50,639 bases of DNA from Fibrobacter sp. (GTDB taxonomy: Bacteria; Fibrobacterota; Fibrobacteria; Fibrobacterales; Fibrobacteraceae), in the NCBI GenBank assembly GCA_024399015.1, contig JAKSIC010000022.1, forward strand, positions 1 to 50,639, in the 5' to 3' direction. Both the position numbers and the translations under genes were made by a program. The stretch's first letter is position 1, and every line of letters starts with the position of its first letter. Shown here one piece after another: positions 24,889-33,430 of the stretch. The notes under the pieces were generated by a model. It saw only the letters and a list, made by a program, of their open reading frames with translations, searched no databases and was not told the origin of the DNA.

Positions 24889-25431
24889 CTAGGTCTGGGG
24901 CGGTTTTGCACCGCTGTCACCTTTTTCCAAACGCATCTGTTGGAAAAAGCGTTTCAGAAGTCCAACACACTCTTCGGCAAAGATTCCACCAGTGACAGGA
25001 ACCGTCCTTTTCAAGGCGTTTCCGGTAATGACATCGATGGTGGTTCCGCAACCGCCGAAGCGCGTATCCCTGGAGCCGTAGACCACGCGATCCACACGGC
25101 TATTGAGAATAGCGCCGGCACACATGGGGCAAGGTTCCAGCGTTACATACAAAGTACAACCGTCCAGACGCCAGTTGTTTAGGGCGGAGGCGGCGGTACC
25201 GATGGCGAGAATTTCCGCATGGGCGGTGGCATCCTTCAGCATTTCAATCTGGTTGTGTCCGCGGCCAATAACCACGCCGTCTTTTACGATGACGCAACCG
25301 ATGGGGATTTCCTTTTCCTCAAAGGCCTTTTCTGCTTCACGAATAGCCATGCGCATAAAGCGCTGGTCCTCCTCGGCTAGGAGACGGGCAGCAATTTCCA
25401 GTTGGAATTCTTCAGAGTTAATTTCAGCCAT
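24889..25431 (-). CDS. tadA: tRNA adenosine(34) deaminase
   Basis: TadA converts A34 to inosine in tRNA-Arg(ACG). The 180-residue protein has the zinc/catalytic blocks HAEILA and LEPCPMCAGAILNSRV, with the FGGCG motif and C-terminal helix (GLLKRFFQQMR) of the bacterial enzyme. It has about 20 extra N-terminal residues before the usual MRMAIREAEKA start. A TATTTT box ends 6 bases before the ATG with TTGGTT 16 bases upstream, and no Shine-Dalgarno is seen, so a leaderless transcript is likely. It is divergent from the gltD-like gene. Confidence 0.95.
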   Translation of the reverse strand: MAEINSEEFQLEIAARLLAEEDQRFMRMAIREAEKAFEEKEIPIGCVIVKDGVVIGRGHNQIEMLKDATAHAEILAIGTAASALNNWRLDGCTLYVTLEPCPMCAGAILNSRVDRVVYGSRDTRFGGCGTTIDVITGNALKRTVPVTGGIFAEECVGLLKRFFQQMRLEKGDSGAKPPQT

Positions 25432-25437
25432 GGGTCA

Positions 25438-25465
25438 AAAATACAAAAATCTTACGTACAACCAA
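25438..25465 (-). promoter_or_regulatory. Promoter of tadA: TTGGTT, 16 bp, TATTTT
   Basis: On the minus strand TTGGTT (25465-25460) and TATTTT (25443-25438) are separated by 16 bases, and the ATG begins 7 bases after the -10 box. This layout matches the YhcC-like promoter. Confidence 0.45.
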
Positions 25466-25498
25466 ACTTTGAACCTTTTACCGAACCTGTAAAAATAC

Positions 25499-25504
25499 TA
25501 TATT
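25499..25504 (+). promoter_or_regulatory. -10-like box (TATATT) of gltD-like gene
   Basis: TATATT lies 51 bases before ATG 25556. The leader holds a Shine-Dalgarno GAGGT at 25545-25549, unlike the leaderless group. The -35 is not clear. Confidence 0.4.
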
Positions 25505-25555
25505 GCGCCTCGCAAATAAGTTGTGTTTTACGACAAGAATCAACGAGGTAATTTT

Positions 25556-27049
25556 ATGCATGATTCAGCTGAACTGAACCAGGCCGCAGAAAAGGAACTG
25601 GAACGCCTTGCAGCCCTTCCCACCATCACCCTGAAGGACAAGCTGTCCATTCAGCCTCAGGAAGCCGCAGAGCTGGACCCCATTGAACGTCGCCCCACCA
25701 TGGCAGAAACCTGCCTTGGTCTCACCGAAGCTCAGGCCAAGGTCGAAGCAAATCGTTGCATGAAGTGTAAGAAGCCGTTCTGCACTGCCGCATGCCCCAT
25801 CGGAATGCCCATTCCTCAGTACCTCGAAAAGGTTGCCGCAGGCGACTTCCAGGGTGCAATCGACATCATCCGTGGCACTTCCTTGATTCCCTCCATCTGC
25901 AGCCGCGTCTGCCCCCACGAAAGACAGTGCCAGTCCAACTGCGCCATGGGCAAGAGCCTCAAGGACCCGAAGAAGGGTCTTCAGCTGGGCCTCATGGAAC
26001 GTTTCGTTGCAGACTACGAACGTTTGAATCTCGGTGGCAAGAAGGTTCCTGAAGTCGCACCCGCAACCGGCAAGAAGATTGCCGTGATCGGTTCCGGTCC
26101 AGCAGGCCTCAGCGCCGCCATCGACCTCCGCTCCAAGGGTCACGAAGTGGTGATTTTCGAAAGCCAGCCCAAGCTTGGCGGCGTGCTCCGCTATGGCATT
26201 CCTGAATTCCGCCTCCCCAAGGAAATCCTGGACTACGAAATTTCCATCGTCGAAAAGATGGGCATTGAATGCCGCACCGGCATCCGCGTCTTCAAGGACG
26301 TGACCATCGACTACCTCTGGAAGCAGGGCTTCGACGCAGTGTTCGTCGGTATCGGTGCAGCAATCCCCATGAAGCTCGGCATTCCGGGCGAAGATCTTCA
26401 GGGCGTCTACACTGCTGAAGAATACCTCCGCAAGGGCAACCTGGGCGAAGAAATGTACTCCGGCAAGCACGTCATCGTCGCTGGCGGTGGCAACGTCGCC
26501 ATGGACGCAGCCCGCATGGCATTCCGCCTGGGTGCAGAATCCGTCCGTATCGTTTACCGCAGAACCATGAACGAAATGCCCGCCTGCAAGGCCGAACTGA
26601 AGGAAGTTCTGGACGAAGGCGTCAAGGTCATGGAACTCCACACTCCGGAAGCATTCATCGCCGACGAAGAAGGCAAGATCTGCATGGCAAAGCTCGGCAT
26701 GTTCGAACTTGGAGAACTTGACGAAAACGGCCGTCCCCGCCCCATCCGCGTGAAGGGCGACGGTGCTACCATCGTCTGCGACACCGCAGTGATCGCCATC
26801 GGCAGTAAGGTCTCCCCTGTTGCAGCAGAAGGCATCCCGGGTCTCGAAACCAACAAGAACGGCACCATCGTGGTGAAGGACGCTTCCACTGGCGAAACTA
26901 CAGTTGAGAATGTCTACACCGCAGGCGACTCCATGCACGGCCCGCTTACCGTCGTAATGGCAATGAAGACCGGCCGCCAGGCTGCTACAGCAATCCACAA
27001 AAAGCTTATGGGCATCGTGGACGAACCTGCCGCAGCCCCCCAAGCTTAA
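25556..27049 (+). CDS. gltD: NADPH-dependent glutamate synthase small subunit-like oxidoreductase
   Basis: The 497-residue protein has an N-terminal two-[4Fe-4S] domain with cysteines at 68, 71, 76, 80 and 115, 119, 125, 129 (CMKCKKPFCTAACP and CSRVCPHERQCQSNC), then an FAD domain (VIGSGPAGLSAA, about 177-188), GVLRYGIPEFRLPK, and an NAD(P)H domain (VAGGGNVAMDAAR). It fits the TIGR01316 gltA/GltD group. These subunits supply electrons to the glutamate synthase large subunit or work as NfnB with a ferredoxin reductase subunit; neither partner is adjacent, so the true role is open. ATG 25556 is fixed by GAGGT. A terminator follows. Confidence 0.92.
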   Translation: MHDSAELNQAAEKELERLAALPTITLKDKLSIQPQEAAELDPIERRPTMAETCLGLTEAQAKVEANRCMKCKKPFCTAACPIGMPIPQYLEKVAAGDFQGAIDIIRGTSLIPSICSRVCPHERQCQSNCAMGKSLKDPKKGLQLGLMERFVADYERLNLGGKKVPEVAPATGKKIAVIGSGPAGLSAAIDLRSKGHEVVIFESQPKLGGVLRYGIPEFRLPKEILDYEISIVEKMGIECRTGIRVFKDVTIDYLWKQGFDAVFVGIGAAIPMKLGIPGEDLQGVYTAEEYLRKGNLGEEMYSGKHVIVAGGGNVAMDAARMAFRLGAESVRIVYRRTMNEMPACKAELKEVLDEGVKVMELHTPEAFIADEEGKICMAKLGMFELGELDENGRPRPIRVKGDGATIVCDTAVIAIGSKVSPVAAEGIPGLETNKNGTIVVKDASTGETTVENVYTAGDSMHGPLTVVMAMKTGRQAATAIHKKLMGIVDEPAAAPQA

Positions 27050-27074
27050 TCAAGAGCCGCACAAAAATTAAAAG

Positions 27075-27103
27075 CGCCGAGGCATCAAGCCCCGGCGTTT
27101 TTT
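27075..27103 (+). terminator. Terminator of gltD-like gene
   Basis: CGCCGAGGC (27075-27083) pairs with GCCCCGGCG (27089-27097) with one mismatch, followed by six Ts. Confidence 0.85.
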
Positions 27104-27122
27104 CATCTATTTTATTCCATAA

Positions 27123-27150
27123 AAAAAGTCCCAATCGCTTGGGACTTTTT
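27123..27150 (-). terminator. Terminator of LpoB-like gene (bidirectional)
   Basis: A perfect 12-bp stem AAAAAGTCCCAA (27123-27134) with TTGGGACTTTTT (27139-27150), loop TCGC, with T tracts on both strands. Confidence 0.9.
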
Positions 27151-27175
27151 GAATTTCTAGACCGAGGTCGTCAGA

Positions 27176-27781
27176 TTAAAGCTTGACGGAATCTCTGGTA
27201 ACGAACTTCTTGATCTTCTTGTCACCAATCCAGAGCTTCTTGTGGGTCTGGATATCGATGAGTTCCATATCAACCTGGTAGAAGATTACAGCCTGGCCGC
27301 CTTCCTGATCCACAATGGTGCTGATGGTGCCCATGAGCATCCAGTCTGCACCTTCTTCCTGACCATAGGACTTGACTGTTTCATCGCTGGCATAGCCCTG
27401 CTGGTCGGCAACTTCCTGACGGAGTTCAGCACTCTGCTGTGCGTTAGCCACAAATTCAACTTCGCCGGAGTTCACGAGAACCCGTTCGATATCCTTGGTA
27501 AAGGTGCCTACGCTAATATGTTCATGGCTCTTGTTATGGATCTTGCCGACCACCACAGTCGGAGTCTTGCCCATGTTCTGCATAACGGCAGTAATCTTCG
27601 GACTAGTAAGGCAGCTACGAATCATTTCGTCAGCAACAATACGGGAATCGGTATCGTTCCACTTGCCGGAGAGGTCCGTGGTAGAATTTTCATCGATACG
27701 GACAACGGTCTTACCGCCATTGCTGCAAGCAACAAAGAAAAGGCAGCAACCGATTGCTAAAGCAGAAAGAATCTTACGCAT
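27176..27781 (-). CDS. LpoB-like lipoprotein (penicillin-binding protein activator family)
   Basis: The 201-residue protein is a lipoprotein (lipobox FVAC, C19). The mature part has the LpoB/TIGR02722 pattern: LSGKWNDTDSRIVADEMI near the start, VVVGKIHNKSHEHISVGTFTKDIERVLVNSG, ADWMLMGTISTIVDQEGGQ and a final LIDIQTHKKLWIGDKKIKKF. In E. coli LpoB sits in the outer membrane and activates PBP1b; in distant phyla the family often has other, unproven roles. A strong Shine-Dalgarno (AAGGAGA) precedes the ATG. It is monocistronic, with its own terminator. Confidence 0.9.
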   Translation of the reverse strand: MRKILSALAIGCCLFFVACSNGGKTVVRIDENSTTDLSGKWNDTDSRIVADEMIRSCLTSPKITAVMQNMGKTPTVVVGKIHNKSHEHISVGTFTKDIERVLVNSGEVEFVANAQQSAELRQEVADQQGYASDETVKSYGQEEGADWMLMGTISTIVDQEGGQAVIFYQVDMELIDIQTHKKLWIGDKKIKKFVTRDSVKL

Positions 27782-27866
27782 TAAATTTCTCCTTATAGTT
27801 GTTTGTCTTCAATTGTAGAAATTATCAAACCACTTGTAAAAAAAGCAAATCCTGAAAACAAAAAAA

Positions 27867-27886
27867 ACACCCCGTTTCCGAGGTGC
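27867..27886 (-). terminator. Terminator of the Lys-rich small protein gene
   Basis: On the minus strand GCACCTCG pairs with CGGGGTGT (27886-27867), closed by a GAAA tetraloop with one mismatch and followed by a run of eight Ts. Confidence 0.85.
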
Positions 27887-27910
27887 TTTCAAAATTCCAA
27901 AAGATTGTGC

Positions 27911-28237
27911 TTACTTTGCACCGAACTTTTCAGAGGCCTTCTTCACGTTCGGGTCCTTCTGAGCGTCCTTGATCTTCTGCTTGATGCCGTCTTCGATGTG
28001 CTTCTTGAGCTTTGCAGCGAGAGCCGGGAAACGATCTTCGAGGGAATCACTAAACACAGCGGGCTTCTTGGCTACGGGAGCCTTAGCACCAAACTTGCCA
28101 CCCTTCGGGCCACGCTTGTTAAACGGACGCTTGCCACCCTTCTTTGCGGGAGCTTTCTTTTCGGACTTGGCTTCCTGAGGCTTAACTTCAGTCTTAACTT
28201 CTTCTGCCTTTACTTCTTCTTTAACTTCTTCTGCCAT
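27911..28237 (-). CDS. Small Lys-rich protein, possibly nucleic-acid binding
   Basis: From ATG 28237 (Shine-Dalgarno AGAGG) the protein has 108 residues. It has three parts: an acidic/Lys N-terminus (AEEVKEEVKAEEVKTEVK), a very basic Gly/Lys/Arg stretch (KKGGKRPFNKRGPKGGKFG), and a C-terminal helix (FPALAAKLKKHIEDGIKQKI). I do not recognise a family. The charge pattern suggests RNA or DNA binding, but there is no known motif. It is a separate unit with its own terminator, upstream of the LpoB-like gene. Confidence 0.75.
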   Translation of the reverse strand: MAEEVKEEVKAEEVKTEVKPQEAKSEKKAPAKKGGKRPFNKRGPKGGKFGAKAPVAKKPAVFSDSLEDRFPALAAKLKKHIEDGIKQKIKDAQKDPNVKKASEKFGAK

Positions 28238-28304
28238 AATATACCTCTTTGGAAAAATGTGAATTTTTTGTCGGCGCAAAGATAATAAAATCTAACATTA
28301 CTGT

Positions 28305-30239
28305 CTATGAGCGGTTCTCCAACCAGTGGGCCAAAACCGTAATATCGGCAGGACGAACCCCAGGAATACGGCTTGCCTGACCTAAAGTCAGGGGTTTTTG
28401 GGCATTTAGACGCTGGCGGCTTTCTATACTGATGGCGGTAATCTGCATATAATCCAGGTCCGGTGAAAGCTTTACAGCCTCCATCTTCTTCTGGTCATCG
28501 ATTTCCCTGGCCTGACGGTCAAAGAAACCGGCATAGATTTCTTCGGCGTACATATACCACTGGTCGCGGCGGGTCAGCTGCAGTTCGGGCACCGTTTCTG
28601 CAGGAAGAGACTCCTTGAAGAACACCTCCGGGTCGATACCCGGACGGCGGAGAACATTAATCCAGCGGGTTCGTTCCGTAGCAAGAGCCTGTCCGCCAGC
28701 CTCAAGAACCTTGTTAGCCTCTTCCGGAGTTGCAGAAACTTCCGCAAAACGGGTCTTGGCATCGGCCATCTGCTGTTGGCGGCGTTTCCAGTCCGCATAA
28801 TCCGCGTCGGAAATCATGCCAATCTGGTGAGCCTTTTCCTTGAGACGGGCTTCCGCATTGTCGCTGCGGAGGAACAAGCGGTATTCTGCACGGCTGGTGA
28901 ACATACGGTACGGCTCATCCAGAAGAACGTTGACCAGGTCATCCACCATGACGCCCAAGTAACTTTCGGAACGGCCAAGAATCAGGGGAGCCTCCCCCTT
29001 CACCTTCAGGGCTGCATTAATGCCCGCCATAAGACCCTGACCAGCAGCTTCTTCATAACCGCTGGTACCGCAAACCTGTCCAGCAAAGTACAAGCCCGGA
29101 ACATTCTTGCATTCGAAGGTGGGATAAAGCTGGGTTGCGTCCACGGAATCATATTCCACTGCGTAACCAATCTGGAGGACTCGGGCACGGGTCAAACCAG
29201 GGATGGTACGGATTGCTGCCAACTGGATATCAGCGGGCAAGCTACTGCTGAAGCCGTTGATGTAAACGCGACCAATGTCCGCCTGTTCCGGTTCAAGGAA
29301 CAGCTGATGGCCATCGCGATCGCCGAAACGGTTAATCTTGTCTTCGATACTGGGGCAGTAACGAGGGCCCTTGCCGTGGATTCGACCACTGAACATGGGG
29401 CTGTCCTTAAAGCCGCTACGCAAAATATCGTGAGTCTTGATATTGGTGCGGGTAATCCAGCAAACACAATCGTTACGGACAAACTTGTTCTGCTGATCAC
29501 CCCAGAAATAATCGGCATCAAAACCAGGAACCGTATTATCCAGATGGCGGTCGCTCATGGGCCACGGAACATCATCGCCACGCTGAACTTCGCATTCATT
29601 GAAATCAATGGAATCCGGGTCAAGGCGGCTAGGTGTACCTGTCTTAAGGCGGCGCAACTGCACACCTTCACGAGCCAGGCATTCAGACAGTTTATCGGAA
29701 CTGGGCTCACCTACTCGGCCACCAATACTTGTATCCAAGCCAGTAAACATCTTGGACGCAAGGAATGTTCCGCTAGTCACCACAATGGACTTGGTGACAT
29801 AGCGGTCGCCATTCAAAAGGGTCAATTCAAGACGACCATCAAGCATACGTTCAAAGCTTGCAAGTTCGCCCTGAATCACAGAAAGTCCCGGAAGAGACGT
29901 AATCACTTCGCGGGCAACTTCGCTGTAATACTTCATGTCGCATTGAGCGCGAGGACCCCAAACTGCGGGACCCTTACTCATGTTCAACATACGGAACTGA
30001 ATGCCGGCCTTATCGGTCAAAAGGCCCATCAAACCGCCCAGCGCATCAATGTCGCGAACAATCTGGCCCTTGGCCACACCGCCCACAGCAGGGTTACAAG
30101 ACATACGACCAATGGCATTGATATCCATGGTCAGCATTGCCGTTTTCACACCCAGCTTCCAGGCAGCATGAGTTGCTTCGATACCGGCATGACCGCCACC
30201 GATAACAACTACATCATATTCCGCAAGAATCGCACTCAT
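28305..30239 (-). CDS. mnmG: tRNA uridine-5-carboxymethylaminomethyl modification enzyme, FAD subunit
   Basis: MnmG (GidA) works with MnmE to modify U34 of tRNAs. The 644-residue protein has the FAD loop VVIGGGHAGIEA (11-22), the MnmG signatures GPRAQCDMKYY, GRVGEPSSDKLSECLAREGVQLRRLKTGTPSRLD, GKGPRYCPSIEDKI and the C-terminal LTLGQASRIPGVRPADITVL. It is full length. Only a weak GAG stands before the ATG. It follows the FKBP-N/thioredoxin gene on the minus strand but a terminator lies between. mnmG often sits near oriC; here it is 14 kb from dnaA. MnmE is not in the window. Confidence 0.97.
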   Translation of the reverse strand: MSAILAEYDVVVIGGGHAGIEATHAAWKLGVKTAMLTMDINAIGRMSCNPAVGGVAKGQIVRDIDALGGLMGLLTDKAGIQFRMLNMSKGPAVWGPRAQCDMKYYSEVAREVITSLPGLSVIQGELASFERMLDGRLELTLLNGDRYVTKSIVVTSGTFLASKMFTGLDTSIGGRVGEPSSDKLSECLAREGVQLRRLKTGTPSRLDPDSIDFNECEVQRGDDVPWPMSDRHLDNTVPGFDADYFWGDQQNKFVRNDCVCWITRTNIKTHDILRSGFKDSPMFSGRIHGKGPRYCPSIEDKINRFGDRDGHQLFLEPEQADIGRVYINGFSSSLPADIQLAAIRTIPGLTRARVLQIGYAVEYDSVDATQLYPTFECKNVPGLYFAGQVCGTSGYEEAAGQGLMAGINAALKVKGEAPLILGRSESYLGVMVDDLVNVLLDEPYRMFTSRAEYRLFLRSDNAEARLKEKAHQIGMISDADYADWKRRQQQMADAKTRFAEVSATPEEANKVLEAGGQALATERTRWINVLRRPGIDPEVFFKESLPAETVPELQLTRRDQWYMYAEEIYAGFFDRQAREIDDQKKMEAVKLSPDLDYMQITAISIESRQRLNAQKPLTLGQASRIPGVRPADITVLAHWLENRS

Positions 30240-30272
30240 AAAACACTCAAACAGACGACAGTTTCAAAAACA

Positions 30273-30301
30273 AGGCGCGCCATCATCGAGGAGGCGCGCC
30301 T
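30273..30301 (-). terminator. GC-rich hairpin between thioredoxin-fusion gene and mnmG
   Basis: AGGCGCGCC (30273-30281) pairs with GGCGCGCCT (30293-30301). On the minus strand TTGTTTTTG follows, so it is probably the terminator of the gene ending at 30315. Confidence 0.7.
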
Positions 30302-30314
30302 AAAGATTCATTTA

Positions 30315-31589
30315 TTACTTAGCGGCAGCCGGGGCTTCTTCAGTCTTCGGCGGTTCCGGATTCCAAACAACATTCTGGCCATTCAGCACAATCTGGATGT
30401 CAAGCTTCATAGCTTCCTTGTCGTTTTCGAATGCGGCATACTGCTTGTAAGTACCATCCGGGTTCACAACGTAAACCTTGGGAACGTAGCCATCGCTGTA
30501 GAGTTCACCGAACTGGCGGGTTTCATCCCAAACAACATTGATGGTTTCATCCCACTTTGCGTTGTCCATGAACTTACGGATGCCAGACTTGTTGTTTCCA
30601 CCGCTAGCAACAGCAACAGTGGTCAAGCCGTCCTTGGCAAAAGCCTTGGCAATTTCAAGAATCTGCGGAGCAGCATGGGCGCAATGGCCACAAGTTGCAG
30701 AGAAGTAGAACATGAGGAGCTTCTTGCCAGCAAATGCAGACAGATCTTCAGCCTTCATGGTGATGCCAGTAGCCTTCACCTTGAAGTTCATGAGCTTCGG
30801 CATACCGTTTGCCAAGGTATCACCTCTGAGGCCAGCGATATCTTCCTGGAGCTTCTTCTGTTCTTCTTCGAACTTCTTGGCAGCTGCTTCACGCTTTTCC
30901 TGCATCTTCTGCTGGAAGCGCTGACCGAGAGCGGTCAAGGAATCCTGTGGGAGCTGCATTACGAAGTTGGAATCCAAAAGCTTAGCTTCGGCATCCTTCA
31001 CACCGAGGATGAAGTAGTCTTCATCGAAAGAAGTTTCAAACTGATTGCCGACAGAGATGAGCTGAGAGCTGAACTGCAAACCGATCAAGTAAGAGAACTT
31101 GACGATATCTGCAGATTCTGCAGTCACGGTAACTGCTGCACCGGTGGACTTTGGAGCCGGAGTAATGGTCCAAGTCTTCATCACGGAATCCATGTAGGCA
31201 CCGTACTTAGCACCGTCTCCACCAAAGGAAGCCTGAGTTGCGCTGTCCGGGCGAGCGGATTCAAAGCGGTCACGAGCCATCTTGGTGTAGCTTGCGCCAA
31301 CAGCCTGAAGCTGATCAGAAGTAAGAGGAAGCTTGAAGCTTGTGTCCTTGGTAGTCTTGGCGTTATCACGGATAGCCTGAACAACTACATCGAGATGAAG
31401 GCGTTCACCAATCTGGCGAGGAATGCCGTCCAGATTCTGAGTACCGAACTGAGCACCAAGCATATAAGCAAACTTCTGATCGTCGGTGGACTGAGCATTA
31501 ATAGCAGCCTGCTTCGGAGCAGAATCTAGCTGGCTACAAGCAGCAAAAGCAAGTGCTGCAGCAGCAAGAGCAATCTTATTCTTCTTCAT
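30315..31589 (-). CDS. Lipoprotein: two FKBP-N-like domains fused to a thioredoxin domain
   Basis: The 424-residue protein has a lipobox FAAC (C18). Two similar segments (about 38-110 and 163-252) resemble the N-terminal dimerisation domain of FKBP-type prolyl isomerases (KFAYMLGAQFGTQN and KFSYLIGLQFSSQL), the second ending in a charged helix. The peptidyl-prolyl isomerase domain itself is missing. Residues about 278-400 are a TlpA/AhpC-like thioredoxin with the redox motif ATCGHC (C300, C303) and VPKVYVVNPDG. It ends in a Pro/Glu/Ala tail. It is probably a periplasm-facing, membrane-anchored thiol reductase or isomerase with chaperone-like parts. The architecture is unusual. It is followed by a terminator. 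Confidence 0.85.
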   Translation of the reverse strand: MKKNKIALAAAALAFAACSQLDSAPKQAAINAQSTDDQKFAYMLGAQFGTQNLDGIPRQIGERLHLDVVVQAIRDNAKTTKDTSFKLPLTSDQLQAVGASYTKMARDRFESARPDSATQASFGGDGAKYGAYMDSVMKTWTITPAPKSTGAAVTVTAESADIVKFSYLIGLQFSSQLISVGNQFETSFDEDYFILGVKDAEAKLLDSNFVMQLPQDSLTALGQRFQQKMQEKREAAAKKFEEEQKKLQEDIAGLRGDTLANGMPKLMNFKVKATGITMKAEDLSAFAGKKLLMFYFSATCGHCAHAAPQILEIAKAFAKDGLTTVAVASGGNNKSGIRKFMDNAKWDETINVVWDETRQFGELYSDGYVPKVYVVNPDGTYKQYAAFENDKEAMKLDIQIVLNGQNVVWNPEPPKTEEAPAAAK

Positions 31590-31615
31590 TTGTAATCTCC
31601 TAATTTCAATAAAAC

Positions 31616-33310
31616 TTATTCAGCGAAGTAAGCCTGAGCCTTGGCAACAACTTCTTCGACCTTGACCATGGAGAATTCCTTTTCATTACGGAACTTCCAT
31701 TCCACTTCGCCGTTAGCAAGACCCTTCTTGCCGATAGCGATACGGACCGGAGAACCCCACAGGTCGGCATCCTTGAACTTAACGCCCGGACGTTCGTCAC
31801 GGTCGTCAACGAGGACGTCGATGCCTGCAGCTTCAAGTTCCTTTTCGAACTTTTCAGCAAGTTCAATAAGTTCCGGTTCCTTACCGATGGGAACGATTTC
31901 CACCTGGAACGGAGCGATGGACTTGGGCCAAATCGGGCCAAAGTCATCGTGGCTATTTTCAACAACGGAAGCCATCAAGCGGCCGATACCGATACCGTAG
32001 CAACCCATGATGGCGGGAGCGGAAGTCTTTTCGGCAGTGAGGTACTTGGCACCCATGGATTCAGAGAACTTGGTGCCCAGCTTGAAGATGTTACCCAGTT
32101 CGATACCGCGGGTTTCAGAAAGGTCTTCACCGCAGTTGGGGCACTTGCAGCCGCCCTGAGCTTCGGCGATGTCGGCCACTTCGAATGCCGGGAAGTCGCG
32201 CTTGGGGGTGCAGTGCATGAGGTGGTAGTTTTCTTCGTTTGCGCCCATCACGAGATCGCAAGCGTCGGCGAGAGCTTCATCCACGATGATGCGGGTGTCG
32301 TGGGCGCCGATGGGGCTAGCAAAGCCCGGCACCATGCCGCAGGACTTGATGAGAGCGTCATCTGCCGGATAAAGTTCCTTGGCCTTCAGCAGGTTGTGGA
32401 GCTTGATTTCGGAAACGTCCAGGTTGCCCGGAACCATAACGGTAATGAGTTTGCCTTCGAAGTCGAAGAACACGCACTTGGCGGTAGACTTCGGGTCGAT
32501 CTTCAGGAATGCGCTCAGTTCTTCGATAGACGGGCAGTGCGGGGTTTCAACCTTTTCGGGCATAGCGTTTGCATCGCCCTTGTAGGTTTCGCGAGTGAAC
32601 TTTGCAATTTCGCGATTGGCCTGGTAGCCGCACTTCTTACAGAGGATCAGGTAGTCTTCGCCGTTGGGAGTGTCCAGCATGAATTCGTGGGCAATCTTAC
32701 CGCCCATAATGCCGGTATCGCTCTGCACAACCACCGGTTCAATACCGACGCGGCGGTAAATGCGGAGGTATGCATCATATTCTTCTTGGTAATGCTTGTC
32801 CAAGTCTTCCTGAGAAGAGTGGAAGCTGTAGGCGTCCTTCATGAGGAATTCGCGAACGCGGATCAAGCCGCCGCGGGCACGAGCTTCGTCACGGTACTTG
32901 GTCTTGAACTGGTACAGCATGAACGGAAGCTGCTTATAGCTGTTCAGAACGTAGCGAGCCATATCGGTCATGGCTTCTTCGTGTGTCATGGCGAGGACCA
33001 TGTTGTGGTTATTACGGTCCTTGAAGCGGAGGAGTTCTTCGCCGATAGCCTGGTAACGGCCAGATTCGCTCCAAAGATCTGCGGTCTGGACCACAGGCAG
33101 GTCCACTTCGATACCGCCAATCTTGTTCATTTCTTCACGAACGATGTTGGTGATCTTCTGGATCACGCGGTAGCCGATAGGCATCATGGAGTAGATACCG
33201 GTAGAAACAGGCTTGATATAGCCGCCACGCATCAAAAAGATGTGGCTGGGCATGGTAGCGTCGCTGGGCGTTTCGCGGAGCGTGACATAGAAGTACTTAG
33301 AGAGTTTCAT
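31616..33310 (-). CDS. proS: Prolyl-tRNA synthetase
   Basis: ProS charges tRNA-Pro. The 564-residue protein is the bacterial type with class II motifs: GIYSMMPIGYRVIQKI, motif 2 FKTKYRDEARARGGLIRVREFLMKDAYSFH (RxxxR region), the YbaK-like editing insert (about 225-380, with KSTAKCVFFDFEGK, and DLVMGANEEN), and motif 3 MGCYGIGIGRLMA. C-terminal anticodon-binding domain includes VDDRDERPGVKFKDADLWGSP. Length matches E. coli ProS (572). A Shine-Dalgarno AAGGAA precedes ATG. It lies 26 bases upstream of the thioredoxin-fusion gene and may be cotranscribed with it. Confidence 0.97.
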   Translation of the reverse strand: MKLSKYFYVTLRETPSDATMPSHIFLMRGGYIKPVSTGIYSMMPIGYRVIQKITNIVREEMNKIGGIEVDLPVVQTADLWSESGRYQAIGEELLRFKDRNNHNMVLAMTHEEAMTDMARYVLNSYKQLPFMLYQFKTKYRDEARARGGLIRVREFLMKDAYSFHSSQEDLDKHYQEEYDAYLRIYRRVGIEPVVVQSDTGIMGGKIAHEFMLDTPNGEDYLILCKKCGYQANREIAKFTRETYKGDANAMPEKVETPHCPSIEELSAFLKIDPKSTAKCVFFDFEGKLITVMVPGNLDVSEIKLHNLLKAKELYPADDALIKSCGMVPGFASPIGAHDTRIIVDEALADACDLVMGANEENYHLMHCTPKRDFPAFEVADIAEAQGGCKCPNCGEDLSETRGIELGNIFKLGTKFSESMGAKYLTAEKTSAPAIMGCYGIGIGRLMASVVENSHDDFGPIWPKSIAPFQVEIVPIGKEPELIELAEKFEKELEAAGIDVLVDDRDERPGVKFKDADLWGSPVRIAIGKKGLANGEVEWKFRNEKEFSMVKVEEVVAKAQAYFAE

Positions 33311-33417
33311 GATATTCCTTTAATCCAGTGGATTATAAGACAAATTTACGGGCTACAAATTAGCAATTTTACAACAGCCTTTTTTACCGAAGGTGCTGTT
33401 TTTCAGCCCCTTTTTTG

Positions 33418-33423
33418 TATTTT
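33418..33423 (+). promoter_or_regulatory. -10-like box (TATTTT) before DUF2914 gene
   Basis: TATTTT ends 7 bases before ATG 33431, with no Shine-Dalgarno, another leaderless candidate. A -35 box is not evident. Confidence 0.35.
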
Positions 33424-33430
33424 TCAACAC

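Noticed and set aside
28776-31529. A 917-codon plus-strand frame
   Set aside because: It is antisense to mnmG and the thioredoxin-fusion gene, both well supported on the minus strand.
31949-33430. Long plus-strand open frame continuing into the DUF2914 gene
   Set aside because: It is the antisense of proS, whose motifs are unmistakable; the real gene starts at 33431.
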